Source of the DNA: Limisphaerales bacterium
GTDB taxonomy: Bacteria; Verrucomicrobiota; Verrucomicrobiia; Limisphaerales; JAKEEH01
Assembly: GCA_022616725.1 (NCBI GenBank)
Contig: JAKEEH010000201.1
Location: 1 to 41,077, forward strand
Length of the DNA stretch: 41,077 nt
Direction of reading: 5' to 3'
Part shown: in pieces, positions 16,123-24,635 of the stretch
Layout: every line of letters begins with the position of its first letter
Numbering within the stretch: the stretch's first letter is position 1
Translations under genes and position numbers: made by a program
The notes under the pieces: model-generated
What the model saw: only the letters and a program-made list of their open reading frames with translations
Databases searched by the model: none
Told to the model about the DNA's origin: nothing

Positions 16123-18069
16123 ATGATGTGCAAGGGTATGGTTGTTTTGACGGTGGTGATGCTGCTGAATTGCGGCAATCAGGCGAGCGAATGCAAGGGT
16201 GGGGCAAACCGATTAAGGCTTCCGCAGATGGATCTCACCGCTGACCCAAATCGTGACCACGGTTTGCGCGAAATTATTCGCGCCGCTGACGGGATGATCG
16301 CCCAGTCTGAAGACCAGGAACGCGCGCTGCGCGAACATCGCAGCGAACTTCTCAGCACGAACCGCTTTGCCGAAATGTCCTACACCGAACTTAAAAGCTA
16401 TTTTTCAGAACCACGTCACTTTACTTCGGACAAGGACCGTCGCGGCTGGAAAGAATTGCGGCGGCTCGCGGCGGAAGCACTGCAAGCCTCAGACTTCGAA
16501 ACGGTCCAGGATTATTCCTGGAAAATCCGCGAGATCGCAGCCGCGATGCGCAACAACCATCGATCGCCGTCGCCGCCGCACATGGACATGCTCCAACCAC
16601 CCCTCTATTGCCTCGATTATGCCCGGAACCCGATCGGCAAGGGCGAGCGGCCCGCTTACAACCTCGAACGCGGCAGCGTCTCCGATATAAGCCTGCTGGA
16701 TCCCAGGCCATCGACCTTCTGGTCGCGACCTGCATCCGTTCCGAGTCTCGATCTCTATCACGGTTTTGGCCGCACAAACCTGCCCGACTACGAAGGCAGG
16801 ATGTGGCGCTATGCCGGGCCGAAGACCAGCTATGGCGGGTGTCCGGGGTTCGAAGCCGAATCCGGTGGCGTCAAAATAAAGGTAAAATTTGCCGAAACCA
16901 CCTCCGAACCATTCACGGCCAGAATTTTTTGGGCGCTCGGCTATCACGTCGAACCGACAGACTATGTCCATTCACTTCGACTGAAATATGACCGGAGATT
17001 CTTCCGCGAGTTCCACCTGCGCAAGGACGTGCAGATGAAGATCCGCGCGTTGTTCATCCCCGTCCATGTCGTCAACCTGCAGGAGCGGCACGACCCATTT
17101 GTGTTCATCCATGAAGCCATTCTAAAAAACGGCCAGCGGATTCCTGGTCCCGAACTCAAAGCCCGGCTGCTGCTTAACCCGGAGGTCGAACACCCGGAAG
17201 ATTTTCCCGAAAACTTTCAGACAGACTTCGAGGCCGAACTCGATTCCCTGATCACGACCCCGGCAAATGTCCAGACCCGCGAGGAAAACATCAAGAGCAT
17301 CGGCCCTTGGGACTTTCAGGGCCTCGATCATGCGGAGCGCCGCGAAGTGCGAGCGGCGGGTCTGCTTGGGGCATGGGTAGGGTGGTTTGACTCGCGGTTC
17401 GAGAATACGCGCTTAAAGATTGTCCGCGTCAATGGCGGCCGCGAATTGCGCCACTATTTTACCGATCTGGGAGGCGGGCTTGGCAAGGCCAGCGGTGTGC
17501 TCTCGCGTCATTGCGAATGTCCAAATGATTTCGGCTGGCGTTTCACCCGGCCGCCGAAACCGCAGGGCAGAGGCAAAATGACAATTCCCTTTCGGATTCT
17601 CGATTACCAGCCAATCGAGGACACGGAGGCCTTTCGCCAGATGACCTATGACGACGCTCGCTGGATGGGGCGGCTGATCGGGCAGATGACTGAATTGCAA
17701 ATCGTTCAGGCGCTGATTGGGGCGGGATTCGATTGTACTGAAGTGAAAATCTTCGCCGAAAAACTGCTCAGCCGCCGCGACTGGATGATTCGAGACCTGG
17801 ATCTGAAAGAGGAGATTGGACTGCTCCGTCCGGGACAAATCAACACGTCAGGCCTTTCCTACGATCCTTCAGCGGAACCGCCGCCCTACGCGCGCGTGGC
17901 CGGCGGCCAAATCGTCACCGCGCGCAACTCCGAGTTAGTCATTCAACACGGCCAGGTCGTGCCGGAATTGCACACGCGCACCTCACAGCAGCGAGCGCGA
18001 CTCGCCGGCCCCACACTCCCGTGCCCCTTGCACGATCTGCATCCCGCCGCGGCGGCATCCGCCCGTTAA
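16123..18069 (+). CDS. large uncharacterised exported protein with kinase-like motifs, probable lipoprotein
   Basis: I do not know a named family. The ATG at 16123 (or 16126) gives a hydrophobic signal ending in a lipobox-like MLLNC; the ORF start at 16057 would add 22 residues before it. A helical segment follows to about residue 150. The core then has features reminiscent of HipA/PI-kinase-like folds: GGVKIKVKFAE (candidate nucleotide-binding Lys), EPFTARIFWALGYHVEPTDY, then GPWDFQGLDHAERREVRAAG, LGAWVGWFDSRFENTRLK (a D...N pair like a catalytic loop) and HYFTDLGGGLG (a DFG-like metal site). The kinase reading is inference from motif order. The tail beyond about residue 600 is low in conservation cues. 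It is divergent from the RND operon and convergent with the FBXO31-like gene; their stop codons share TTAA. Confidence 0.6.
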   Translation: MMCKGMVVLTVVMLLNCGNQASECKGGANRLRLPQMDLTADPNRDHGLREIIRAADGMIAQSEDQERALREHRSELLSTNRFAEMSYTELKSYFSEPRHFTSDKDRRGWKELRRLAAEALQASDFETVQDYSWKIREIAAAMRNNHRSPSPPHMDMLQPPLYCLDYARNPIGKGERPAYNLERGSVSDISLLDPRPSTFWSRPASVPSLDLYHGFGRTNLPDYEGRMWRYAGPKTSYGGCPGFEAESGGVKIKVKFAETTSEPFTARIFWALGYHVEPTDYVHSLRLKYDRRFFREFHLRKDVQMKIRALFIPVHVVNLQERHDPFVFIHEAILKNGQRIPGPELKARLLLNPEVEHPEDFPENFQTDFEAELDSLITTPANVQTREENIKSIGPWDFQGLDHAERREVRAAGLLGAWVGWFDSRFENTRLKIVRVNGGRELRHYFTDLGGGLGKASGVLSRHCECPNDFGWRFTRPPKPQGRGKMTIPFRILDYQPIEDTEAFRQMTYDDARWMGRLIGQMTELQIVQALIGAGFDCTEVKIFAEKLLSRRDWMIRDLDLKEEIGLLRPGQINTSGLSYDPSAEPPPYARVAGGQIVTARNSELVIQHGQVVPELHTRTSQQRARLAGPTLPCPLHDLHPAAAASAR

Positions 18070-18377
18070 TCGTCACGCCGGTATTCGACCTCGCCCAGAT
18101 TGCTCCAGCAAAAGACAATTCGCTCCTCGCTCTTGATCGTAAGGCTGCCCGGCACGAAGCGTGGGTTGCGGTATTCCCAGTCCGCAATCTGGCCTTCGCC
18201 TTCGCCGGTACGAAGGTCGGCCCACCACGTCACATTGCCAGCCGGAACGTGTTCATCTCCCGTCAACTTCACCGCGAGCACGTGATCATTCTCCTGCATG
18301 ATCCGGATCACTTCATCGAAGTGGCCCGGGTAATGGCCGATCCATTCACCGTTTAAATCTGGTCGCTCCTCACTCAT
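18066..18377 (-). CDS. small protein resembling the FBXO31 C-terminal beta-barrel
   Basis: The 103 residues contain LNGEWIGHYPGHFDEVIRI, AVKLTGDEHVPAGNVTWWAD and RFVPGSLTIKSEERIVFCW. The order Gly-x-Trp-x-Gly-x-Tyr, then KxTGDxxVPAG, then a late GxL, is what I remember for the substrate-binding barrel of the eukaryotic F-box protein FBXO31 and its bacterial relatives. Here there is no F-box, so only a ligand-binding barrel is inferred. Its ATG lies inside the end of the ABC gene (shared ATGAGTGA, 8-nt overlap), so the two are translationally coupled. No signal peptide is present, so it is cytoplasmic. Confidence 0.6.
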   Translation of the reverse strand: MSEERPDLNGEWIGHYPGHFDEVIRIMQENDHVLAVKLTGDEHVPAGNVTWWADLRTGEGEGQIADWEYRNPRFVPGSLTIKSEERIVFCWSNLGEVEYRRDD

Positions 18378-19887
18378 CAAACAACCGCTTCATGGCGGCA
18401 TGATGCCGCACGTCGGCTAACTCACCCTGGCACGCCACAGCGCCGTTTTCCAGCAGGAGTGCGTGCGTCATGCAAGTCGGCACGTCCTGTAAGTGATGCG
18501 TTACGGCAATGAGGCGAGTACCGTTCTGGGAAAGTTGCTCCAGCATCGCGCTAAACTCAGCCTTCGCGTCCGCGTCCAGACCGTCGAATGGTTCATCACA
18601 AATCAGAATCTTTGGTTGATGAACCAGCGCGCGCAGCAGGAGGATTTTGCGAAACTCGCCGTACGACATTTGGAGCGCGTCACGCCGGGACAGAGGCCCC
18701 AAGTCGAACCTGGAAAACAACTCGGATACGCGCCGGCTCTGCGCTCCCGTTACTTTGCCCCGCAGCCCGATGCTGGCAAAAAACCCCGAAGCGACAACTT
18801 GCGCGCCGGTGAGCGGTTCCCGATAGAGCGCCTGCAGACGAGGCGACAAATAACCGATACGTTTGCGCAAATCCCACAAAGTATTGCGCCGCGCAAGATC
18901 GAAACGTTCCACGGAAGAGCCCGCTGCCGCGGTGATGTCTCCGGCGATCAACTGCAAGAATGTGGATTTTCCCGCTCCGTTCGCGCCGAACACTGCCCAG
19001 TTTTCGCCCTCGCGCATCCGCCAATCCAAGTCGCGCAAGACGCGCTTGCGCCCCAAATAGACGTTAGCGCCCGCAATGCGGATTAATGGGGCGCGGGCGG
19101 CCTCGCCCCCTTGTTCAAAGACGCTGTTGCTCACGGCGGACGAGGCCGCCCGCGCTCCAATGCGCTTTGAAACCCTCGCGACTGCCGTTCTCACAAATCC
19201 CTGGCGGATTATCTTTCCATCGCTGAGAACCAATGCGTGTGTGATGGCCGGTATCAGTTCCTCCGGCCGGTGCGTCGTGTACACGACCTGGGTGCCGCTG
19301 GCGGCGATTCGGTCAAGAGCTTGCAATAACTTCCCTCGCGAGGGCCCGTCCAGCCCATCACACACCTCATCGAGCAGCAGGACCTGTGGCCGACCGACGA
19401 GAGCGCGGGCAACCAATACCTTGCGCAACTCTCCGCTCGAAAGCTCCTGCACATTCCGGGCCAGGAGCGGCTGGATGTCCAGCATAGCAATGCCTCCCCG
19501 AGCCGCGTCGAGTTGCTCACGAGTTGGTCGGACGTACGGATAATCTGTCCCCGCAAATCCGGTATGGACAACGTCACGCACAGTCTGTTTCCAGTCCAGT
19601 TGGAGATACCGGTCGTGCGCTTCTGGAGATACGAGCGCGAAACGCCCCTTGATTCCCACTGCGGTTCGTTGCGCTGCACCATCGACGAAATAGATTCGTT
19701 CTCCACGTCCAGGCGACGGCCACACCTCCCCGCGAAGCAAACGCAGAAAAGTGCTCTTGCCCGCGCCATTGCCGCCTAGAACCGCCCAGTGCTCGCCAGG
19801 AGCGAGACGCCAGTTGATGCGGCGCAACACGGGCTGCCCGTCGATGCGGACATCGACATCGCGCAGTTGAACTACGGGATATGGCAT
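18370..19887 (-). CDS. ModF-like protein with two ABC ATPase domains
   Basis: Two fused ATP-binding domains and no membrane segment. Domain 1 has Walker A GGNGAGKST, signature LSSGELRK and Walker B VLLLDEVCDGLD. Domain 2 has GANGAGKST, the unusual signature MSYGEFRK and ILICDEPFDGLD. The layout and the HWAV/NWAVFG lead-ins resemble ModF/PhrA (about 490 aa), a poorly understood ATPase tied to molybdate genes in enterobacteria; no molybdate gene is seen here. The true start is the ATG at 19887, which begins MPYPVVQLRDVDVRIDG. The 820-residue ORF in the track extends 945 nt into sequence antisense to the MFS gene. It is divergent from the MFS gene with 84 bp between. Confidence 0.85.
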   Translation of the reverse strand: MPYPVVQLRDVDVRIDGQPVLRRINWRLAPGEHWAVLGGNGAGKSTFLRLLRGEVWPSPGRGERIYFVDGAAQRTAVGIKGRFALVSPEAHDRYLQLDWKQTVRDVVHTGFAGTDYPYVRPTREQLDAARGGIAMLDIQPLLARNVQELSSGELRKVLVARALVGRPQVLLLDEVCDGLDGPSRGKLLQALDRIAASGTQVVYTTHRPEELIPAITHALVLSDGKIIRQGFVRTAVARVSKRIGARAASSAVSNSVFEQGGEAARAPLIRIAGANVYLGRKRVLRDLDWRMREGENWAVFGANGAGKSTFLQLIAGDITAAAGSSVERFDLARRNTLWDLRKRIGYLSPRLQALYREPLTGAQVVASGFFASIGLRGKVTGAQSRRVSELFSRFDLGPLSRRDALQMSYGEFRKILLLRALVHQPKILICDEPFDGLDADAKAEFSAMLEQLSQNGTRLIAVTHHLQDVPTCMTHALLLENGAVACQGELADVRHHAAMKRLFDE

Positions 19888-19971
19888 CGAATTGGGGCTA
19901 AAATGCCGCAAACGCAAGGTCGCGAAAAGAAAACAATTGGCGAAACGTGACGCTCTCATACATTCCGCGCC

Positions 19972-21327
19972 GTGAACAGCGAGCCGGCGATCGAAGAATT
20001 CCCGCCCGGATTGAATAACGCGTATTTGTTCGCGGTGTTCAATGCGCTGTCGTTTCAGTTCGTGCTGAGCAGCCCGATGATCCTCTACGCGAAGTCGCTC
20101 GGAGCCAGCGCGACTGTCCTCGGAATTATCACGGGCATGATGCCGCTGCTGGTGATCTTCCAGATCCCCGCGGCGCAGTATGTGGCTCGGGTCGGCTACA
20201 AGCGATTCGTTTACGGTGGCTGGGGGATTCGGGTCGTCTTCATTTTTGTGATGGCACTGGTACCGCTCACGTATGGCTTCCTCGATAGGACTGCGCGCCT
20301 CGGTTTGATGCTGGCGCTGCTGTTCGGGTTTAACCTCTCCCGCGGCATATCCAGTGCGGGTTGGCTGCCGTGGATCACCGCCCTGGTGCCTCCGAACGTT
20401 CGCGGCCGATATCTGGCGCGCGATGCCGCCTGGATCAACCTGGCAAGTTTCGGCAGTTTCGTGGTCGCCGCGCTTTGCCTGGGAATAGAACCGCAGCCAT
20501 GGCAGTTCGCGGTAATTTTTCTCTTCAGCTCTCTGATGGGTGCGACGAGCCTGGTATTCCTCAAGCGCATCCCCGAAGGCGCAACGCCGGAGCAGGCGCG
20601 CGCGTCTGGCACGCCCGTGCCGTGGGGAGAATTGCTGCGGTTCGAGCCTTTCCGACGATTGCTGCGCGTCGTGGTGGCATGGGCGGTCGCCAGCGGCGGC
20701 ATCACGACATTTACCGTCGCGTTCCTGAAAGTGAGGGTCGGAATGCCGGAATCGGCAATTCTGCTTGTCAACTCTATATTCTTTCTCGGCGGTTTGAGCA
20801 GTCTCTGGTTTCTGGGGTCGCGCCTGGACCATCTGGGCAGCAAGCCGATCCTGACCTTTTGCTGCCTGATCTGGATCGGCATTATGGCGGGGTGGGGTTT
20901 GCTGGCCGGCAATCTTGTCGATCCGCGGTTATGGATCATTCTCTTGCTGCAATTCGCGATGGGGCTGTTTACGGCGCTGGTGAACATGTCCAACACGCGT
21001 TTAGTTATGGCGATCGCGCCCACGATGGGCCGCAATCACTTTTTCGCGATCTTTTCCGTTTTGGCGAATGTGACGCTGGGGGTGTCGCCGATTCTCTGGG
21101 GTTTGTTGATTGACGCGATCGGATCGCGGACCGCTTCGATGGGCGCTTTCGAGTGGAATCGCTACGCCGTCTTCTTTGTGGCAGTCGCGGCTGCATTTGC
21201 CATCACACTCGGCCTGACCCGCCAAATTGCTGAGCCGCAAGCGGCCAGCCTCGACGAATTGCTGCGCGAGATCCTGATCCAGCAACCGCAACGCGTGCTG
21301 CGGATTTGGACCCGGGTCGGCCGCTAA
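19972..21327 (+). CDS. MFS transporter
   Basis: Major facilitator with about twelve hydrophobic segments over 451 residues. The loop 2-3 signature is degenerate (QYVARVGYKRFVYGGWGIR), followed by GFNLSRGISSAGWLPWITAL and VPPNVRGRYLARDAAW. The substrate cannot be told. A GTG at 19972 (MNSEPAIEEFPPG) is the start used; no ATG fits before the first helix. The C-terminal cytoplasmic tail is about 40 residues. It shares its promoter region with the divergent ModF-like gene and converges on the PfpI gene. Confidence 0.85.
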   Translation: MNSEPAIEEFPPGLNNAYLFAVFNALSFQFVLSSPMILYAKSLGASATVLGIITGMMPLLVIFQIPAAQYVARVGYKRFVYGGWGIRVVFIFVMALVPLTYGFLDRTARLGLMLALLFGFNLSRGISSAGWLPWITALVPPNVRGRYLARDAAWINLASFGSFVVAALCLGIEPQPWQFAVIFLFSSLMGATSLVFLKRIPEGATPEQARASGTPVPWGELLRFEPFRRLLRVVVAWAVASGGITTFTVAFLKVRVGMPESAILLVNSIFFLGGLSSLWFLGSRLDHLGSKPILTFCCLIWIGIMAGWGLLAGNLVDPRLWIILLLQFAMGLFTALVNMSNTRLVMAIAPTMGRNHFFAIFSVLANVTLGVSPILWGLLIDAIGSRTASMGAFEWNRYAVFFVAVAAAFAITLGLTRQIAEPQAASLDELLREILIQQPQRVLRIWTRVGR

Positions 21328-21345
21328 GCTGAGCCCGACCGAGAA

Positions 21346-21389
21346 CGCCGGTCAGGGTTCCGTTGCGCGAGCGCCGCTGCCGACCGGCG
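21346..21389. terminator. possible bidirectional hairpin between convergent genes
   Basis: CGCCGGTC at 21346 pairs with GACCGGCG at 21382, an 8-bp perfect stem with a 28-nt loop, between the convergent MFS and PfpI genes. There is no T-run on either strand, so it would be an imperfect or factor-dependent terminator at best. Confidence 0.3.
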
Positions 21390-21405
21390 GACAGGGTCTG
21401 TCTGC

Positions 21406-22002
21406 CTATGCGTGGATTGGTGTAGGCGGCTCCAACTCTTCGCCAGCCACTTGAAATTTGTGCACCCCCTCCGCGAACTCCTCGATCATCTTGCGATTGA
21501 ACGCCGGGATATCGTCCGGCTTCCGGCTCGTCACCAGCCCATTGTCAACAAACACTTCCTTGTCCACCCAAATCGCGCCCGCGTTTGCCAGATCCGCTTT
21601 TATGGATGGATACGACGTTACTGTTCGTCCTTTAAGCACACCGGCGTCAATCAGTGTCTGCGGACCATGACAGATCGCCGCCACAGGCTTCTTCTGCTTG
21701 AAGAATTCACGCACCAGCCGGACAGCTTCCGGAATCAATCGTAATTTGTCCGGATTCATGACGCCGCCCGGCAGCAGCAGCGCGTCGTAGTCATCTGCGC
21801 GCGCCCGGTCCATCGGCACGTCAACGTTAAATTGGTCGCCCCACTCGGTTTCTTTCCAGCCTTTCACCCCGCCTTTGGCCGGCGAGACGATTTCGGTCCG
21901 TGCGCCAGCCTCATCCAGCGCCCGGCGCGGTTCGGTGAGTTCCACCTGTTCAAAACCATCGGTGACGAGGATGGCGACTCGTTTTCCAGTCAGTTTTGCC
22001 AT
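21406..22002 (-). CDS. PfpI/DJ-1 family type 1 glutamine amidotransferase-like protein
   Basis: A 198-residue flavodoxin-like fold. The nucleophile elbow is PVAAICHGPQTLI, with the Cys-His of PfpI/YhbO-type stress proteins and deglycases; the conserved Glu is in TDGFEQVELTEP. The motif LLLPGGVMNPDKLR and C-terminal LVTSRKPDDIPAFNRKMIEE fit the PfpI subgroup, which protects against carbonyl and oxidative damage. The start at 22002 is fixed by a strong Shine-Dalgarno sequence; the longer ORF of 224 residues is rejected. Confidence 0.9.
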   Translation of the reverse strand: MAKLTGKRVAILVTDGFEQVELTEPRRALDEAGARTEIVSPAKGGVKGWKETEWGDQFNVDVPMDRARADDYDALLLPGGVMNPDKLRLIPEAVRLVREFFKQKKPVAAICHGPQTLIDAGVLKGRTVTSYPSIKADLANAGAIWVDKEVFVDNGLVTSRKPDDIPAFNRKMIEEFAEGVHKFQVAGEELEPPTPIHA

Positions 22003-22006
22003 AACA

Positions 22007-22014
22007 ACCTCCTT
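22007..22014 (-). promoter_or_regulatory. strong Shine-Dalgarno site for the PfpI gene
   Basis: AAGGAGGT lies on the minus strand with 5 nt between GGAGG and the ATG at 22002. It is the best ribosome binding site I found in the window, and it decides the start of this gene. Confidence 0.85.
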
Positions 22015-22106
22015 GGCCCAAAGTCGCTCTTGTCCCGCAAAACGCAACAACTTCGTATAACCCCATCGCGCCGGGATCATTTCCGCTTGGAAGCAAAAAA
22101 GGCCGT

Positions 22107-22178
22107 GTGAAACAATTTCGCTTCGAGGAGGAGTTGGGGGTCGAGTTCACCGATGCGCTGCGGAAGGTCCATGTCTAA
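22107..22178 (+). other. possible 23-codon leader ORF before the methyltransferase-glycosyltransferase gene
   Basis: A GTG at 22107 opens MKQFRFEEELGVEFTDALRKVHV and ends with TAA at 22176-22178, three nt before the ATG at 22182. The sequence is protein-like and acidic, but no ribosome binding site is clear. It may be a leader peptide, a remnant or chance. Confidence 0.25.
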
Positions 22179-22181
22179 AAA

Positions 22182-23660
22182 ATGTCAATGATTGCCATCA
22201 ACCCGCACGTAGCTAAACCCTTCCGATTCATGGGAATTTGGCATGCTTCCTTCTGCGCATGCAGCCGGATGATCGTGTCTCAACGCCTCTACGAGTGTCC
22301 CGCCTCGCGCCTTCGGCGCCCGGGAACAAGTGCTTTCGACCATCTGCTGCGGCTCCACTATTCGTTCCTGGTACCGGAAGGAATGCGCGTTCTTGACCTG
22401 AGCTGCGGCAACGGCGACCTGCTGGCCGCCCTCAAACCCCGGCGCGGAGTCGGCATCGATGCCAACCCGCAACTGCTCACACAGGCTCGCGAATGCCATC
22501 CAGACCTCGAGTTCGCCTCCGGCGATCAGCCGCCGAGGGAAAGCGAGAAGTTCGACTATATTTTGCTGGGCGACCTGCCTAATTACGTCACGGATGTGCA
22601 AAGCCTTCTCGAGCGCATTCACCGCCACTCTTACCAGCACACGCGAATTGTCCTGAGCCTCTTCAACCATCTCTGGCGCCCATTTGTCGCGCTTGGGCAA
22701 CGGTTGACGGGCCGCTCGGCCACTTTGCCGCAGAACTGGATTTCCGCCCGTGACATGGAGAATCTTCTCAACCTGGCAGGTTGGGAAATCATCAAGACGG
22801 ATTCGCGGATTCTCTGGCCCTTCAAAACACCGCTCCTGGAGCCCTTGTTTAACCGATGGCTTGCGCCGCTACTGAAGCATCTTTGCCTCACTGTTTTCAT
22901 GGTGGCGCGCCCGCGTCCTCTGCCGAGCCTCTATCGGAACTATACGTGCACGGTCGTCATTCCCGCGCGCAATGAAGCGGGAAACATCGAAGCAGCCGTC
23001 CAGCGCATACCCGAACTGGGGACCGGCACGGAAATCATCTTTGTCGAGGGCCATTCGACCGACAACACCTGGGAGGAAATTCAGCGCGCCAAGGACGCCT
23101 ATCCCCACCGCGACATTAAGATCATCAAACAACAGAGCCAAGGCAAAGGCGGCGCCGTTCGCGAAGCGTTTGCCCAGGCCACCGGCGATATCTTGTTCAT
23201 CCTCGACGCGGACCTCACTGTGCCGCCCGAAGACCTGACGAAATTTTACAATGTGATCTGCACCGGGACGGCCGACTTCGTCAATGGCGTTCGGCTGCTC
23301 TATCCGATGGAGAACGAGGCCATGCGCTTCCTGAATATGGTCGCCAACAAATTCTTCAGCCTCGCCTTCTCATGGCTGCTCGGTCAGCCCATCAAAGACA
23401 CTCTGTGCGGCACGAAAGTGCTCTTTCGCGCGCAATACGAACAGATCGCGCGCAATCGCAGCTATTTCGGCGACTTCGATCCGTTCGGGGATTTCGATTT
23501 GCTTTTCGGCGCGGCCAAACTAAATCTGCGCATGCTCGACCTGCCGATCCGCTACCGCGCTCGCACTTACGGCGAGACAAATATTTCCCGGTGGCGGCAC
23601 GGCTGGTTGTTGTTGCGCATGGTCCGCTTTGCGGCCATGCGCCTTAAATTTATTGGGTAA
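22182..23660 (+). CDS. fusion of a SAM-dependent methyltransferase and a GT2 glycosyltransferase
   Basis: Residues about 45-230 are a class I methyltransferase: SAM motif I VLDLSCGNGDLLAAL, acidic motif II GVGIDANP and motif IV FDYILLGDLPNYV. Residues about 250-490 are a family-2 glycosyltransferase of the dolichol/polyprenol-phosphate sugar type: CTVVIPARNEAGNIEAAV, then IIFVEGHSTDNTWEEI, the DXD in ILDADLTVPPEDL, and DTLCGTKVLFRAQYE. Both halves look intact. Cell-surface glycan or glycolipid synthesis is the likely role. The N-terminus is uncertain: the first 40 residues are Cys-rich and poorly protein-like, and internal ATGs (residues 17 and 30) are possible starts. Confidence 0.85.
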   Translation: MSMIAINPHVAKPFRFMGIWHASFCACSRMIVSQRLYECPASRLRRPGTSAFDHLLRLHYSFLVPEGMRVLDLSCGNGDLLAALKPRRGVGIDANPQLLTQARECHPDLEFASGDQPPRESEKFDYILLGDLPNYVTDVQSLLERIHRHSYQHTRIVLSLFNHLWRPFVALGQRLTGRSATLPQNWISARDMENLLNLAGWEIIKTDSRILWPFKTPLLEPLFNRWLAPLLKHLCLTVFMVARPRPLPSLYRNYTCTVVIPARNEAGNIEAAVQRIPELGTGTEIIFVEGHSTDNTWEEIQRAKDAYPHRDIKIIKQQSQGKGGAVREAFAQATGDILFILDADLTVPPEDLTKFYNVICTGTADFVNGVRLLYPMENEAMRFLNMVANKFFSLAFSWLLGQPIKDTLCGTKVLFRAQYEQIARNRSYFGDFDPFGDFDLLFGAAKLNLRMLDLPIRYRARTYGETNISRWRHGWLLLRMVRFAAMRLKFIG

Positions 23661-23960
23661 CCCGGAACAATACAGTCGCGCTCCCGTTTTCAAAACCGAA
23701 CGACTGGAACGATTGTCGTCGTAAGTGCCTGGTACAGCGGTGTTGAGCTGCTTGCATTTCGCGAAATCGTTCGATTTTGTTCGATTTTTGTGTCAAGTAA
23801 TCCATAGCTTAGATCGGGTTGAAGAGGGATGGGTTGAAGGGTATTGACCGGCGACAAAACCACGGATTGCATGGATGCCCCGGATGAACAGACCCTACCC
23901 ACCCCCACTGGTGTTCAAAAATGTTCATTTTTGCGATTTTGCTCAGGTTTTTCACGGGTC

Positions 23961-24010
23961 GATGTTCAGAAATGTTCAGAAATGTTCAGAAATGTTCAAT
24001 TTTGTTCAAT
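23961..24010. repeat. decanucleotide tandem repeat AATGTTCAGA
   Basis: Five consecutive 10-nt units: GATGTTCAGA, AATGTTCAGA twice, AATGTTCAAT, TTTGTTCAAT, with further loose copies (GTGTTCAAAAATGTTCATTT) from about 23911. The repeat lies in the gene-free stretch 23661-24374. The remainder of that stretch is AT-rich, contains another pair of TTCGATTTTG units near 23770, and has no ORF I would defend; the 79-residue track ORF is simply the repeat being translated. Confidence 0.85.
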
Positions 24011-24255
24011 TTTATACAGTATAGGTAGGCAAGAACTTCCATCGTGCGGCAGTTTTGATGATGTCTGGGGAAAGAAGGGCTAAAGGCCATATTTAAGGCC
24101 ATAAACAAAATCTCGATACCAAATTTATTCATACGAGCAGCGGCTTCTCTAGTTGCTGCTAACGGACTTAGTATAGCATACTTGTCTCGATGTGCAAGGC
24201 AGAAATCCTTTGGCAAAACAATATTGCTATTGTCCGAAGCGGAGATTCTGTATTG

Positions 24256-24291
24256 TGAATTGGGATGAATGGGAAAGATGGGATGGATGGG
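24256..24291. repeat. nonamer direct repeat (TGAATGGGA type)
   Basis: TGAATTGGGA, TGAATGGGA, AAGATGGGA and TGGATGGG follow one another with a 9-nt period. The same kind of unit recurs upstream of the dienelactone hydrolase gene at 28087. Confidence 0.65.
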
Positions 24292-24374
24292 TTTCAGACG
24301 GCTGATGTCCCAAGATGAAGGATGGGTTCAAAGGTTTTTAAACGCGAAGGCCGCGAAGAATGCGAGGGTTGGAA

Positions 24375-24518
24375 CTACTTCTGGGCCTGACCGCCGGGCA
24401 TGAACCGCTGCTCCCAGACCTCAAAATTGCCGTCGGGCTCGGCATGTATTTGGCCGGAACCGTCGCTGAAACCGTAGGCTTTGGCCCATTTTCCGTTCTC
24501 GGTCCGCCATGGCGGCCG
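24375..24518 (-). pseudogene. C-terminal remnant of an unidentified gene
   Basis: One minus-strand frame is open for 47 codons and looks coding: TENGKWAKAYGFSDGSGQIH then EPDGNFEVWEQRFMPGG before the TAG at 24375. There is a stop in the same frame directly upstream and no plausible start, so this would be the tail of a protein whose N-terminus has been lost. The family is not recognised. Confidence 0.4.
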
Positions 24519-24635
24519 CTAAATTAGAGGAAGTAGCAAGAGTTCGCGCTAAGAGGAATGCACAAAGAGCAATTTCGGGACGCCTCGGTTGTAAGACAAA
24601 GCACTGCCATGTCGTTCGATGCTGGAAGAAGTAGA

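Noticed and set aside
19888-20832. 945-nt open extension upstream of the ModF-like gene on the minus strand
   Set aside because: It is antisense to the MFS gene and its translation is low-complexity, rich in Arg, Gln and His, with no domain; the ABC domain begins cleanly at the ATG at 19887.
23961-24010. CRISPR array
   Set aside because: Units are contiguous 10-mers without spacers, and there are no cas genes.
23844-24083. 79-residue plus-strand ORF
   Set aside because: Much of it is translation of the decamer repeat; no start signal or domain.
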